DNA of 64,000 nucleotides. It comes from Ascaphus truei (lineage: Eukaryota; Chordata; Amphibia; Anura; Ascaphidae). Below the pieces are notes generated by a model. That model searched no databases and was not told the origin of the DNA. It saw only the letters and a program-made list of their open reading frames with translations. Position numbers and translations under genes: made by a program. Location: the NCBI GenBank assembly GCA_036426205.1, contig CM071569.1, forward strand, positions 931,353 to 995,352. The letters are read 5' to 3'. Shown here piece by piece: positions 36,912 to 47,812 of this stretch (within the stretch, counting starts at the first letter, position 1; each line of letters starts with the position of its first letter).

Positions 36912-39010
36912 AGCAAGGCCTGCCCCCCCCCCCCCCAGCAAGGCCCGCCCCCGCGCCTGCCCCCTCCCCCATCAAGGCCCTGCCCCCCCCCCCGCCGCAG
37001 GCCCTGCCCCCCCCCCCCAGCAAGTGCCTGTCCCCCCCCCCCCCACACAGCCGCCCCCCCCCCCAGCAGCCCCCCCAGCCTGCCCCCCCAATCCCCCCCC
37101 AGGCCTCCCCCCCCCCCCACAGCAAGGCCCTGGCCCCCCCCCCCCCCAGCAAGCCCTGCCCCCCCCCCCCCAGCAGGCCCTGCCCCCCCCCCCCAGCACA
37201 AGGCCCTTCCCCCCCCACCCTCAGCAAGCCCTGCCCCCCCCCCCCAGCAAGCCCTGCCCCCCCCCGGCCAGCAGGCCCTCGCCCCCCCACAGCAAGGCCC
37301 ATGCCCCCCCCCAGCAAGCCCTGCGCCCCCCCCCCAAGCAGGCCCTGCCCCCCCCCCCCACCCGCCCCGCCCAGCAAGTTGCCCCTGCCTCCCCCCCCCC
37401 AGCAAGCCCTGCCCTCCCCCCACACCCTCCCGCCCCCCCCTTCCGCCCCCCCCACCCTGCCCCCCCCCCCCCCGCAAGGCCTGCCCCCCCCCCCCATGCA
37501 ATGCCTGCCCCCCCCCGCCCAGCAATTGCCCTGCCCCCCCCCCCCACCTAGCCAGTGCCCTGCCTCCCCCCCCCCCCAGCAAGTTGCCCTGCCTCCCCCG
37601 CCCCCCCATGCAAAGGCCCCTGCCCCCCCCCCCCCCTCCCCAATGCCTCCCCCGCATCCTCCCCCCCCCAGCAAGGCCCTGCCCCCCCCCCCAGCACGGC
37701 CCTGCCCCCCCCCCCCATCAAGGCCCCCCCCTCCGCAGCCCTGCCCCCCCCATCAAGGCCCTGCCCCCCCCCCATCAAGCCTGCCCCCCCCCCAGCAATG
37801 AGCCCTCTCCCCCCCCCCAAGCAAGGCCCTGCCCCCCCCCAGCAAAGGCCTTCCCCCCCCCTCACAGGCCTGGCCCCCCCCCCCGCAAGGCCCACGCCCC
37901 CCGCAAGGGCCCTCCTCCCCCCCTCCAGCAAGGGCCTGGCCCACAGGCCCGGCCCCCCCCCCGCAGCTCTCCCCACCACCGGCCCTGCCCCCCCACCACC
38001 AGCAAGGCCCTGCCGCCCTCCCCCCATCACGCCCTTCCCCCCCCCCATCAAGGGCCCTGCCCCCCGCCCCCAGCAGCACCGCGCCCTGCAAGGCCTCGCC
38101 CCCCCCCCACAAGCCTGCCCCCCCATCAAGGTCCCTGCCCCCCCCCCCCCCAGAATTCCCTCCCCCCCCCTCCATCAAGGCCCTGGCCCCCCCCCCCCCA
38201 GCAAGGCCCTGCCCCCTCCCCCTGCCCCAGCAAGGCCCCTCCCCCCCCCCCCCACAGGCCTCCACATTCCCTCCCGCCACCCCCCCGCAGGCCCTCCCCC
38301 ACCCGCCACCTCCCCCCCCCCCCACAATCCCTCCCCCCCCCCCCCAGCAAGGCCCTGCCCCCCCCTCATCCTCCCCCCGACAAGGCCCTGTCCCCCCCCC
38401 CAGCAAGGCCTGCCCGCCCTCCCCCCCCCCCCATGCAAGTGGCCTGCCCCCCCCCCACCAGCAAGGCCTGCCCCCCCCCCCCCCCCATCAGCCCTGCCCC
38501 CCCCCCCCCATCACCCCGCCAGCAGGCCCTGCCCCCCCCCCCCCCCACAAGGGCCTCGCCCCCCCCCCCCATCGAGGCCCTGCCCCCCCCCGCCCCCATC
38601 AAATCCCCTTGCCCCCCCCCCCCCAGCAGGCCCTGCCCCCCCCTCCCCAGCAAGGCCCTGCCCCCCCCCCCCCGTCCATGCAAGCCCCTGCCCCCCCCGC
38701 CCCCCTCCCGCAAGGCCCGCCCCCCCCCCCCCCCAATTCCCTTCCCCCCCCCCCCCAGCAATGCCCTCCCCCCGCAGCCGCCCCCCCCCCCATCAAAGTG
38801 CCTGCCCCCCCCCGCCCCGCCTCCCCACCCCCCCCAAAGGCCCTTCGCCCAGCAAGCCCCGCCCCTCCCAGCAATCCCGGTCCCCCCCCTCCCCGCAGCC
38901 CCTCCCCAGCAAGGGCCCCGCCCCTCCCATCAAGGCCCCGCCCCTCCCCATCAGCCCCGCTCCCTCCCCAGCAGGCCACCGCCCCTCCCAGCACTGCCCG
39001 CCTCCCCCAG
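36912..39010. repeat. C-rich minisatellite, CCAGCAAGGCCCTGCCCCCC
   Basis: About 2.1 kb of units 18-26 bp long, a core CAGCAAGGCCCTG or CATCAAGGCCCTG plus a variable C-run. Frames of 511, 535 and 312 codons (plus) and 306 and 217 (minus) are simply the repeat translated. Near 38820-39010 the C-runs are shorter and copies more regular. Confidence 0.95.
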
Positions 39011-39019
39011 TCCCGGGCC

Positions 39020-39604
39020 CCCTCAGTCGGCCCCCGCAACAACAGAGCAAGAAGCACACACGAGACTATTTCAACACCGTGCACAGCGTCTGCTGGCACG
39101 CCTGCCTCCGCCCCCCTAATATCCTGCCCCCCGCATTTCATTTCGCACCGCTGTTCTTGTGAATGCTCATTCCTGTTTACTAAGGGCTAGAGTATTTAAT
39201 TAATAACTTCGAGTCTCCTTTAGGGTAAGGAGTTTACTCTCTCGCTCTGCAATGATACGAACTATACAGCTTCTGTCAGGTTTTGCATGCATAGGGTATA
39301 TTAAATTCAACTCCTGATGGACCTAGGGTATAATAATAGGCATGACGTGACTGCTTGTCAGTGTTTCCTTTTCCTGAATGGCGCAAAGCGAGTGATTTGT
39401 CACAAAGATTGTCTGGTGACCAGCTGGCCTCAAGCCAGCACCAATCTCTCAGGGACCCAGTGTTCCTGTTTTCCAGGAGGGATCTACCTGGGAACAGCAG
39501 GGAAGCAACAACCCCGCACTACAGACAAGCCTGCAGAAACCGACGTTTGCCTGAACAAACTGGAGTATGCCGGACCACATACTAACATAAGACTTTGATA
39601 TATA
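39020..39604. other. Unique-looking AT-balanced patch
   Basis: No recognised feature. Two overlapping plus frames at 39317-39598 match no protein I know. Confidence 0.35.
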
Positions 39605-40030
39605 TTGCGCCCTGACATGGCGTGCCGCAGGGGGGGGCAAGAGGGTGGGGGGGGGCGCTTGCCCCCCCCTGGATCCTGGGCCGCCAAAGCGGGGAACAGA
39701 GGGCACTGGCGTGACAGGATTAGCGCGCTCTTCTGCAAAAAAAAAAAAAAAACCTCCTTGTCCCCTGATTGGCTGGCGTTGTTGGCACGCTGCCAGGATT
39801 TTTTTTTTTGGCCCGCCAACTATCTCAGCGGTGCGCAAAACTGGGGGGCTGCCAAATTATTTAGGGGGGCGCAGCCTGTGCGGCGAAACCTGGGGCAAGC
39901 AGGGGGCAGAGCAGAGCCAAGCAATGCCATCAGAAGATCCGTGCTGTGTTTCCCATGTGCTTGCAGAGGGCGGGGCGTCCCTCTGCACACAGACACAAGC
40001 CCTCCTCTTCTGGCGCCGAGCAAGCCAGTA
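39605..40030. mobile_element. hAT-like GC-rich MITE pieces, nested
   Basis: CCGCAGGGGGGGGCAAGAGG near 39627 and CAGCGGTGCGCAAAACTGGG near 39827 look like two left ends of family B-type elements; the second is cut by the (TG)n array. Confidence 0.45.
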
Positions 40031-40033
40031 CAG

Positions 40034-40056
40034 GTTGTGTGTGTGTGTGTGTGTGT

Positions 40057-40094
<38 letters not shown>

Positions 40095-40560
40095 GGTGTG
40101 TGTGGTGTGTGTTTTTTGGTGTGTGGGTGTGTGTGTGTGTGTGTGTGTGTGTGTTGTGGTGTGATGACTGTGTGTGTGTATATATGTATAGTGATGTGTG
40201 TGTGTGTGTCGTGTATATATTATAGTGATGTGTGTGTGTGGGTGTGTCTCATATTGTGATAGTGTTTGCTTCTGTGTGGTTTATTTTAGTTAATGTGTGT
40301 TGTGTATTTTGTATATTTATGTGTGTGTGTGTGTGTGTAGTATATTACATACACCACACACACACACCATCACTAACCTATTATACACACACACACCCAT
40401 CCCTATACCATATATATATTACACACACACACATCACTATACTATATATACACACACACACATCCCTATACATATACACACACACATCACTATATTCATA
40501 GATATATATATTATATATATAGATTATATATATATATAACTATATCTCTTCTCTACTATC
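40034..40560. repeat. (TG)n then (CA)n/(TA)n microsatellites
   Basis: Interrupted (TG)n at 40034-40240 and 40318-40340, CA-rich to about 40490, then (TA)n. The TG and CA blocks form a large imperfect inverted repeat. Confidence 0.93.
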
Positions 40561-41514
40561 TATAATTTGTGATGTGATTGTGTGTGTTTTGTGATTAGAC
40601 TGTGTGCTGTGTTGTGGGGGGGTTTGTTTGTGTTGTGATTGATTGTGTGCTTGGCGAGACAAACAAAATTGACATTGAAGCATGCTCAGCAGCACGTCAA
40701 TGCGCACAACCCCACACCCCACACACACCACACCCAAACACAGAAATAGCCCTGATCCATACCCCCCACTCTGCTGTTGCAAATTATGCAGGACACCCTG
40801 TGCTCATGCTTGGAGAGTTGGTGATGTCACCACTCTCGGCGGCGCAGCGTGGACGCAGCCTAATTTTGCAAGCGCAGCTGTTGAAACATATTTGTATTTA
40901 CATTGTATATCGTTTAATAAGGGGGGGGGGGTGTCATGTGATTTTGATTACGTCAGGCAGGGGGGGCCCGAGAAATTAAATGGATGAAAGGGGGGCTCGC
41001 CAAAAAAGTTTTGCTCACCCCTGCGAGTCTATCTGACCTTGCATAGCGAGGCCTGACCTTTCCTGCAGGGAGCAAGTCAGGTGACTACTGCTCCATGCCA
41101 CTCTCTCGCTTCCCCCTTGTCCTCCTGCTCTGATTCCCCCCCCCCCCTGCTCCGTCCCCCTTCCCGTTCCGATTCTCCCCCTGCTCCGGTCCCCCCCCTT
41201 CCCGTTCCGATTCCCCCCCCCTGCTCCGATTCCCCCTTGTTGCGAGTGTCGGAGTTTGTGTCTGAGTGTGTGTCTGTGTGGTGTGGTGAGATCGGGGGGA
41301 GGGAATGAATGTGAGGAGGACGGATTCAGGGAGTGGGTTTGAGTCAGAGGGGCAAATATGATGGAGGGGGGAGAGTGAGGAACAGGGGGTGTAATAGAAG
41401 TGAGTAAGAGATGGGTGAGGGGAGAGAGTGAATGAGAGAGAGGGGTAAGAAAGATGGGGCTACACCTTGGACTATGCATTAGAGTGGGGTGTGTGGTGTG
41501 TGGGTGTGGTGTGT

Positions 41515-42030
41515 GTCTGATGTCTGAGTGGAGAGAGAGAGTCTGAGTGAGAGAGAGAGTCTGAGTGAGCAAGGGATTCTGAAGGGGAGGGAGTCTGAGG
41601 GGGGGAGTCTGAGGGGAAGAGTCTGAGAGAGATCTGAGGGGAGAGAGAGAGTCTGAGGGGGAGAGAGAGTTCGAGGGGGAGAGAGAGTCTGAGGGGAGAG
41701 AAGAGTCTGAGAGGGAGAGTGGAGTCTGAGAGGGAAGAGTCTGAGAGGGAGAGGGAGAGTCTGAGGGGAGAGTCGAGAGGGAGAGTCTGAGAGGGAGAGG
41801 AGAGTCTGAGAGGAGAGTGAGAGTCTGAAGGGAGAGTCTGAGAAGGGAGAGTCTGAGAGGGAGAGGGAGAGTCTGAGATGAGAGTCTGAGAGGGAGAGGT
41901 CTGAGCTGAGAGGGAGAGGGAGAGGGAGAGGGAGTCTGGATAGGGGAGAGTGCTGATAGAGAGTCTGAGAAAGGGGGAGAGTCTGAGAGAGAGGGGGAGA
42001 GTCTGAGAAAGGGGGAGAGTCTGAGGGGGT
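41515..42030. repeat. GAGAGTCTGAGAGGGAGA array
   Basis: Purine-rich units of about 14-22 bp with GTCTGAG in each. Minus-strand Ser/Leu/Pro frames up to 349 codons here are artefacts. Confidence 0.9.
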
Positions 42031-42084
42031 AGTTTTTTTGTGTTGTCTTCTGTGAAATATACACCCACCCACAGTCACACCCCC

Positions 42085-42185
42085 ACCCCAGGTCCAGTCA
42101 GAGTCACCCCAAGTGTCAGTCAGTCAAAGTGTCAGTCAGTCAAAGTGTCAGTCACCCACCCCCGTCACCCACCCCCCCCCCCACA
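42085..42185. repeat. CAGTCAGTCAAAGTGT minisatellite
   Basis: Three to four copies of GTCAGTCAGTCAAAGT, followed by CACCC-rich sequence; the same motif occurs at 53388-53605. Confidence 0.85.
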
Positions 42186-43358
42186 ACCACTCTCTCTCTG
42201 TCTAGTTAACATTATGCCCCCCCCTGAAAACATTTCTGCGGACGCCCATGCGCCCTGATACTGTTTTGTGTTTCAGACTGGTAACTGGCCTATCCAGCCG
42301 GTCAGGTAGCTAGGGACTTGACAGTCTAGGAAATCTCCCAAGGTGGAGTAGGCTTTGTTTTTATGCTTTGTTTTGACTTAAAGGGACGGTACCTTTGTTG
42401 GTTTGTGTTGTAAATAAACCCCTGCCGAGGGCTTGTTTAAACACAAGATCTACGTATATATGTTTCTCTGACCTCCACTACAGGCCAGCCCGTCACAGTC
42501 CCCTGTTCAATATGCTGTGATGCAGCTTGCCAGAGCTTGAAAAAAGAAGATATTCTCTATTTAAGTAAATGGAGCCAAATCTTCTCCAGCACAAGGAAAC
42601 AATATCACAGTATGCTAAAGAAGGACCAGGACTCAAACTTCACGGGTATCACAGCTCAACCCCAGGATAAATTACATTCAATTGAATGCCAGTTAATATG
42701 GGAATAAGCTCCAATACTCCTTATCTCCTCTTTAGTCCAGCATGAAGAAAAAATGCTTAGAAGTCCAGGGCACTCCAGTATTCCAGAGATAAGTACCTGT
42801 ACTTGAGCTGAAATTTAGAAAGGGGATAACTTGTCAAAATCCGGCCCGAAGGTCGATTGGGCACTAAAAAATTCAAGCAAATGCATATCCTAACCTGCTA
42901 TTGGATCCGTTCCGCCCCCGGATTTAGAAAAATCAGTTTCTCTCTATCTCACCATATTTCAGGGTTCAGAACCAGCAAATTAATTTGGATTTCTTAATGA
43001 CTGAATCGGTGGATATTTAGTGATAGACCCCCCCCCCCCCCCAAACAAAAACCCAGAATCTTCCACATTTCTGGCAAATTTGAATTTTCGCGGAAATTTC
43101 GCCCATCTCTATTAAAAATATATGACAGATTTTTACAAACTGTACAAAAATCTGGTAATTTAGCCCTGAGCTCCCAACCAGAAGCACAAACAGCTAACAA
43201 GAATAGGAAAGAACTACAGTATGATGATGCTGTCTCCTAGCAGTGACCTAGACAAGAAGTAACTGGGCTAACACTTTAGCAAGCTTGTGAGACCACATCC
43301 AAACTGAGCAAGGGTCCAACAGGCCATCACTAAGATCAATCAGATTTACCAGTCAAAG
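42186..43358. other. LSR intron; possible LTR end
   Basis: TAAATAAACCCCTGCCGAGG at about 42412 with flanking CpG text resembles an LTR polyadenylation region. No second copy is seen, and the rest has no recognised feature. A C-run lies at 43026-43042. Confidence 0.25.
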
Positions 43359-43554
43359 AGGCGGGAACAGAAAGGCCCCAATAGCATGCACTCTACACTT
43401 AGATGACTGTTAGGGCAGATAAGATAATAGGGATGGTTCCCCCAATAAATTGGAGGTGGATCAGTGGATGATAGTGTCTGGTTAATCCAGGTGACAATAT
43501 ATTGTCTAACCAAGAGTGTAGATTCATGCTATTGCGGCCTTTCTGTTCCTGCCT
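43359..43554. repeat. Inverted repeat, about 42-bp arms
   Basis: Left arm 43359-43400 (AGGCGGGAACAGAAAGGCCC…) and right arm 43511-43554 (…GGCCTTTCTGTTCCTGCCT) with a 110-bp spacer; a small MITE or stem-loop. Confidence 0.75.
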
Positions 43555-43728
43555 CCGACAGGTTCATCTGTTTGCAATATACGATATTCCCCTAGTCCAC
43601 CTCCTATTCACTAAAACGATATACCGAGTTTGAGCAGGTATTACCCCCCTTTTTTCGTAAAAGAACATACAGAGAGCTCCTACACACTTACCAGTACAGG
43701 CTTTCACCATCTTAAAGTCCTTTTTGGA

Positions 43729-43910
43729 ATGTGTGATTTGGTTACAAATTGGTTAATGAGCATGGTTAATGAGCATGGCGGGCTCATTTGCATGTAATTA
43801 CCCAGAATCCCTGGCTGCAGGGGATGCACTATATGCTAAGAGATTGTCAGACATGCGGCTGTACGGTGGAGGGTTTTTGTCACTTTTGTACCAACCATAA
43901 CATAACATAT
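43729..43910. mobile_element. Repeat family C
   Basis: Has TTACCCAGAATCCCTGGCTG and GTGGAGGGTTTTTGTCAC. Confidence 0.6.
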
Positions 43911-43965
43911 AATGTCTGGTTAAGAGCATGGAACGCTTTGGAAGAATATCCTTGGATTCTTTAGT

Positions 43966-44308
43966 GCAGCGGTGCGCAAACGGGGGGGGGGGGGGGCACG
44001 GGATATTTCTGGTGGGGGGCGCAGGCGATGGCAGAGGTCCCACGCTCTACCATGAGGCATTTAAATTAAAGGCCGGGGGATCGCGTGAGGTCTATGCAAC
44101 TTACCGGGATTCAGCTGGCTTCTGGTCACATCGCCATGTGAGTGACGTGATGCGTCGTCATGGAAACGCGTGTAAAAGGATGCTGCGGGGTGACGTCACG
44201 TGACCCTCTGCGTCATTTGACACCAGGTCACTGAGGAGAGGGGTGGGGGGGGCGCGAGCTCTGAAGCCGGCACACAGGGGGGGCGCAGCAAACAAACTCT
44301 GTGCAGCA
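43966..44308. mobile_element. Family B GC-rich MITE beside LSR exon
   Basis: CAGCGGTGCGCAAACGGGGG left end, GCATTTAAATTAAAGGCCGG inside, right end GCAGCAGGTGCGG. It ends about 20 bp beyond the donor of the transmembrane exon. Confidence 0.65.
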
Positions 44309-44330
44309 GGTGCGGTGGTTTAATACTCAC

Positions 44331-44477
44331 AGGCTCTTGGGCAACAGCATGTCTCAGGGCAGCAAGGGCAGCGCACGTAACAGCAGCAGCTATGGGGACA
44401 GCACTGGCACCAGCAAACTCCGACCATCAGGAAGAAGAGGATGGTCCCCAGGATCACCAGTCCCACAAACACCCACT
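44331..44477 (-). CDS. LSR: LSR exon, transmembrane and Cys-rich juxtamembrane region
   Basis: This 147-nt exon follows the acceptor TTTGTGATTTCAG and ends at the strong donor GTGAGT. It encodes EWVFVGLVILG and onward, a hydrophobic span of about 22 residues (window residues 20-41), the single transmembrane helix. A cytoplasmic cysteine cluster with about 14 Cys in 26 residues follows (CQCCPHSCCCYVRCPCC, then ETCCCPRA). Dense juxtamembrane cysteines are a hallmark of the angulin family and likely palmitoylation sites (family knowledge, not shown here). The last T joins TG of the next exon to make Leu of LYEAGKAAK. An open frame continues past the acceptor to 44589 but that part is intronic. 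A CORE-SINE lies about 150 bp upstream in transcript direction and a GC-rich hAT-like MITE about 20 bp downstream of the donor. Confidence 0.95.
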
Positions 44478-44619
44478 CTGAAATCACAAACACGGTGGGC
44501 TGATCAGAGCAACGGGAGAAACACGAGGCATCCTCAGGACACAGAGTGAAATAGCAACGGACCATGGACGGGCAGATCACGGAGACCACGACGGAGCGGC
44601 GCGGTGAATCAAGACACTG

Positions 44620-44890
44620 ACTCTGCGAACACTGACACCGAGCTCACGTTTAAATCACCAGAACCTGGTTCAATTCCCGGTGTCGGCTCCTTGTGACCTT
44701 GGGCAAGTCACTTTATCTCCCTGTGCCTCAGTCACCAAAAAACACATTGATTGTAAACTCTACGGGGCCGTGCCTGTGCCTGTAAAAATAATCCGGTGTA
44801 CCGCGCGCTCGACTGTAACTGTGACGCGCTTTGAGTCCCATTGGGAGAGAAGTGCTATATGACATAAAGTTGTTATTATTGTTATGTAAA
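44620..44890 (+). mobile_element. MIR-like CORE-SINE
   Basis: Has a tRNA-like B-box region (GGTTCAATTCCCGGTG), the CORE domain (TGTGACCTTGGGCAAGTCAC, then TTATCTCCCTGTGCCTCAGT) and an L2-like tail ending TTATTATTGTTATG. CORE-SINEs of this kind are old and widespread in vertebrates. It lies about 150 bp from the LSR transmembrane exon in the upstream intron, antisense to LSR. Confidence 0.82.
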
Positions 44891-46149
44891 AGAAAGGATG
44901 AATGAATGTACCATTAGCTCCTGGTCCAGAACACCAGGGGCACAGACGTTTGTTAGAGTTGTACAAGCGTGGGAATCCAGCAACAAGACAGTTACAGTGT
45001 GATAGTCTTTTATTTCATGTCCGCACAAAACACAACCCACTGTACAAATACAAGAAGTGACTGACGCAATAAAATGCACAGTTTGCTTAATAAAACTGGA
45101 TCAGCCACTGCCTCTTTCCAGATGCAGCCTACAGTTACTACAATGAACTCCTTCCGTGCAGGAGGTTGGAAATGTATTCCCATGCTGTTGATTGTAGGAC
45201 TTTTTTTTATTAAATTGGCCAACTAACACGTAATATGGACTGGACCACAGACAACTCAGCACCGATTAGGTAATGTATGCAAAGTCTGCTGCAAAACAGG
45301 AGCCAGTGATATGAGGATGAGCTTTACAAGAGGACTTACAGTATATTAAGCATTGATGGACAAAATCTGCACAGCGCTCATTGGCGTATTTCAGGAGATG
45401 GATCAATATGGCAAAAGTTGCTGATCCTGACCGCTGTGAATCCCACAAGAAGCGCTCAGGCGTTTACCTGCAGATGTACAATATCTGACCGCAGTGCTGT
45501 ACTGACCACTGAGTGACCAGGCACTAAAAGCAAAGAAAGCTAAATATCAAAAAGAGGACTGAACACACAAAGTGTGCATTATTATCGCTTCTGTGGCTGA
45601 TTAAGCCAGACTTCTGCAAACGGCTGCGGAGTGTAATGCAGTGGGGGCTCTTTTAAGAAGGCATAAGAATGAATCATAGGAAGGAGGAGGAGAACAATGC
45701 CAGCCTGACATGTGTTACTTTGCATATGAAAGGAATCTTGATTTGTATTTTTCTCCTTTTCATCATATGTGTAAGTGGAACCTTTATGTTCATCTGTTAG
45801 TCCTGCTGTTGGTTGTGAGTCTTTGGGCTAGATCCACACAGCTCCATTAAATCTTATAACGCGGCGTTACCTAAAACAGTAACGACCGCGATGTTACCCG
45901 AGTTAAAGGTAATTATATGCAAAACTGCATCTCCTTGGCATAGGTTTGAAGTTATTTTTGCATAAATGTGTGCTGTCTTCCATTAACGTGACATTATGTC
46001 ACTCTTGGCGTTACTCCTATCCGGACCCCGAAATAGGGCTTTTGTTGAAGTGGAGAGAGGGGAGGGAAATTAGTAATAAAACTGTTATTTAAATTAAAGT
46101 GCGGCCTCTACACCCATCCAGACATTGTAAAAGCCATATTTCGGGGTCT
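44891..46149. other. LSR intron, nothing firm
   Basis: No exon seen. AACGCGGCGTTACC with CGATGTTACCCGAGT at about 45860-45905 hints at a palindromic MITE but borders are unclear. Confidence 0.35.
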
Positions 46150-46740
46150 TTAACTCTGATACATCCTTCATTTGTCACATTCAGTCACTCATGAAGTCCT
46201 GTCATCTCCGACTTCGAAATATCGCCAAGATACGCCCTTTTGTCACTCCTCATCAAACTAAAATCCCAATTCACTCACTCATCCTCCCCCACCTCGTCAA
46301 ATGGTGCAGCGGGGTAACTTGTGGCCAGAGACAAAGTAAGGAGGGGGGTGGGGGGGAGTGCAGACAGTGCAGGGGGGAAAGTTTGCACACCCCTATGTTA
46401 GATTCCCATTTAAAACCCTAGCTCTGATTTATAAAGCTCTCAACGACACTGCCGCCCTTACATCTCAGCTCTACAAATACATACTTAGACGCCCCCTACA
46501 GTCTGCCATTTACATCTGCTTCTCCTCCTAAATTATTGCCTCCTCTTACTCCCGTCCGCAAGCTCTCTCCCGTGCTGCCCCCTCTCTCTGGAACTATCTA
46601 CCATGTACCAGACTCTCCTCCAACGTTCAGAATCCCTGAAAATGCACCTTTTCAAGGAAGCCTAACAGCTGTTCCCAATATCCACCCTATTTAATACCTC
46701 CACCTCCCCCCAAACCTTCATGGATTCAGCTGTCAGGCTG
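46150..46740 (+). pseudogene. L2/CR1-type LINE reverse transcriptase remnant
   Basis: Plus-strand translation gives HLRLRNIAKIRPFVTPHQTK, then KTLALIYKALNDTAALTSQL and, in another frame, RKLSRAAPSLWN. These match the TCR..L.NIAKIRPF, TFKALH and APSLWN blocks of L2-type reverse transcriptases. A family B MITE end (46310-46398) interrupts it, and frames shift several times. It is a different subfamily from 24308-25540. Confidence 0.7.
46310..46398. mobile_element. Family B MITE end inside LINE remnant
   Basis: GCAGCGGGGTAACTTG…GGGAAAGTTTGCACACCCCT is the right end of a family B element placed within the LINE sequence. Confidence 0.5.
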
Positions 46741-46884
46741 AGCCATATTTCAGCATACAAGAATAGTGGGGCAAAGGAGCACAGCACAGAATCCATCCAC
46801 AAAGAGAAAATAAGTTCAGGGCAACTCCATGTTAAAAGTTAAAGGTATTTAATCAATGTACAATGGTGAAGAGAGAGCGAACGC

Positions 46885-46920
46885 ACCAACGCGTTTCATC
46901 CCATAGGGACTTTATTGAGC
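46885..46920 (-). ncRNA. Hammerhead-like core (third copy)
   Basis: Minus strand reads CTCAATAAA, stem GTCCC-TAT-GGGA, T, GAAA, CGCGTTGG. Stem II is perfect, but the CUGAUGA box is changed to CUCAAUA. Surroundings 46740-47010 probably belong to a Penelope-like pseudo-LTR. Confidence 0.35.
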
Positions 46921-47039
46921 CATATGTCAACCTGTGATACAATCCATCTTACAATGAGCAGCCACGTCTTTACCTTTCCTGTTTCAAACATAGTGCTGGA
47001 ACCCTAAGGAAATAAATATATGTATATGTAAACTATAAT

Positions 47040-47350
47040 AAATAATCCAACTTCAAATAATGATGAGACCCAAAAGGTTGAATGAACTGTCTGTGTGTTG
47101 GTTTACTGGCTCTGCACTTCTGTAACCCAGGCTGTGCTAAAAAGCTGTGTAATGTGGTAGGCATCCGCTTATAGGGCTCCATGTTATAATGGATGAGAAG
47201 TAAAGCGTGACACTGTGTGCCCGTTTGCACGTCATTACCCAGAATCCCTGGCTGCAGTGGAAGCACTGTGGCTAAGCGATAATGGGGAAAGACAGGGTGG
47301 CAGGCCTGCCTGGGACATGCAAATGCACCACACGTGGTATCTTTATTAAC
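47040..47350. mobile_element. Repeat family C, reverse orientation
   Basis: CTTATAGGGCTCCATGTTAT, TTACCCAGAATCCCTGGCTG and GGTGGCAGGCCTGCC; close to the copy at 30305. Confidence 0.65.
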
Positions 47351-47647
47351 TTCAGAAAAAGTGTCTGAAAAAGCATTGAGCCCCTCACAGTAAGATCCCC
47401 AGACACATCCGCAATCACTTCACCGGTACTATATGCACTTTCTAACGAACCTAAGTCGTTACCGTGGCTATACCAGAATGTGTCCCAGCATCCACCTCTT
47501 CTCTCATATTCAGAGAATCCCTGAGCTCTGATTCCAGGCATTGCACCTCGATCCCATGTTAACTACCATCGCTGCAGCACATGGGGGGTCGTGCTGGGAC
47601 ACACGGTGTCTGAGCTCAGAGAGTCGCTCCCTATGAAGGAGAAGGAA

Positions 47648-47812
47648 AATACCCCGTGTGAGCACATTCACATGTCTCAGACAGGTCTGCAACCCTGCTT
47701 TCACCATTATCACCCAGCATACAGTGCTTCCGCTGCCGCTAGGGATTCTGGGAAATGACATGCAAACGAGCACACAGTGCCACCTTTTGCTTCAAATACA
47801 TTTTAACATTGA
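47648..47812. mobile_element. Repeat family C
   Basis: CAGGTCTGCAACCCTGC and TAGGGATTCTGGGAAATGAC. With 47040-47350 it forms an inverted pair around a 300-bp spacer. Confidence 0.65.

Larger units (their letters stand above)
35836..41023. mobile_element. 5.2 kb segment with about 230-260 bp inverted ends
   Basis: Left end 35836-36092 is the inverted counterpart of 40797-41023. Shared phrases are CCGAGCCCCCCTTT, CCCTGCCTGATGTAATCAAA, TTATTAAACGGTATACAATG, ATTTCAACAG, GGCTGCGTCCACGC and GGTGACATCACCAAC. The right terminus CTCGCAGGGGTGAGCAAAAC (read inward) recalls the hAT-type CAGGGGTG ends of family B. The interior is almost wholly tandem repeats. Confidence 0.6.

Noticed and set aside
37555..39162. 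535- and 511-codon Pro-rich open frames
   Set aside because: They are translations of the C-rich minisatellite; several frames on both strands are open at once.
41015..42064. 349-codon Ser/Leu/Pro minus-strand frame
   Set aside because: Runs through the GAGAGTCTGAG array and C-rich flanks; no known domain.
44478..44589. Open frame upstream of the transmembrane exon (CSRCSDQPTVFVIS)
   Set aside because: Lies beyond the acceptor; stalk residues come from 61605-61661 instead.
44640..44760. tRNA gene suggested by a B-box-like sequence
   Set aside because: It is the tRNA-derived head of a CORE-SINE; no cloverleaf or A box could be built.
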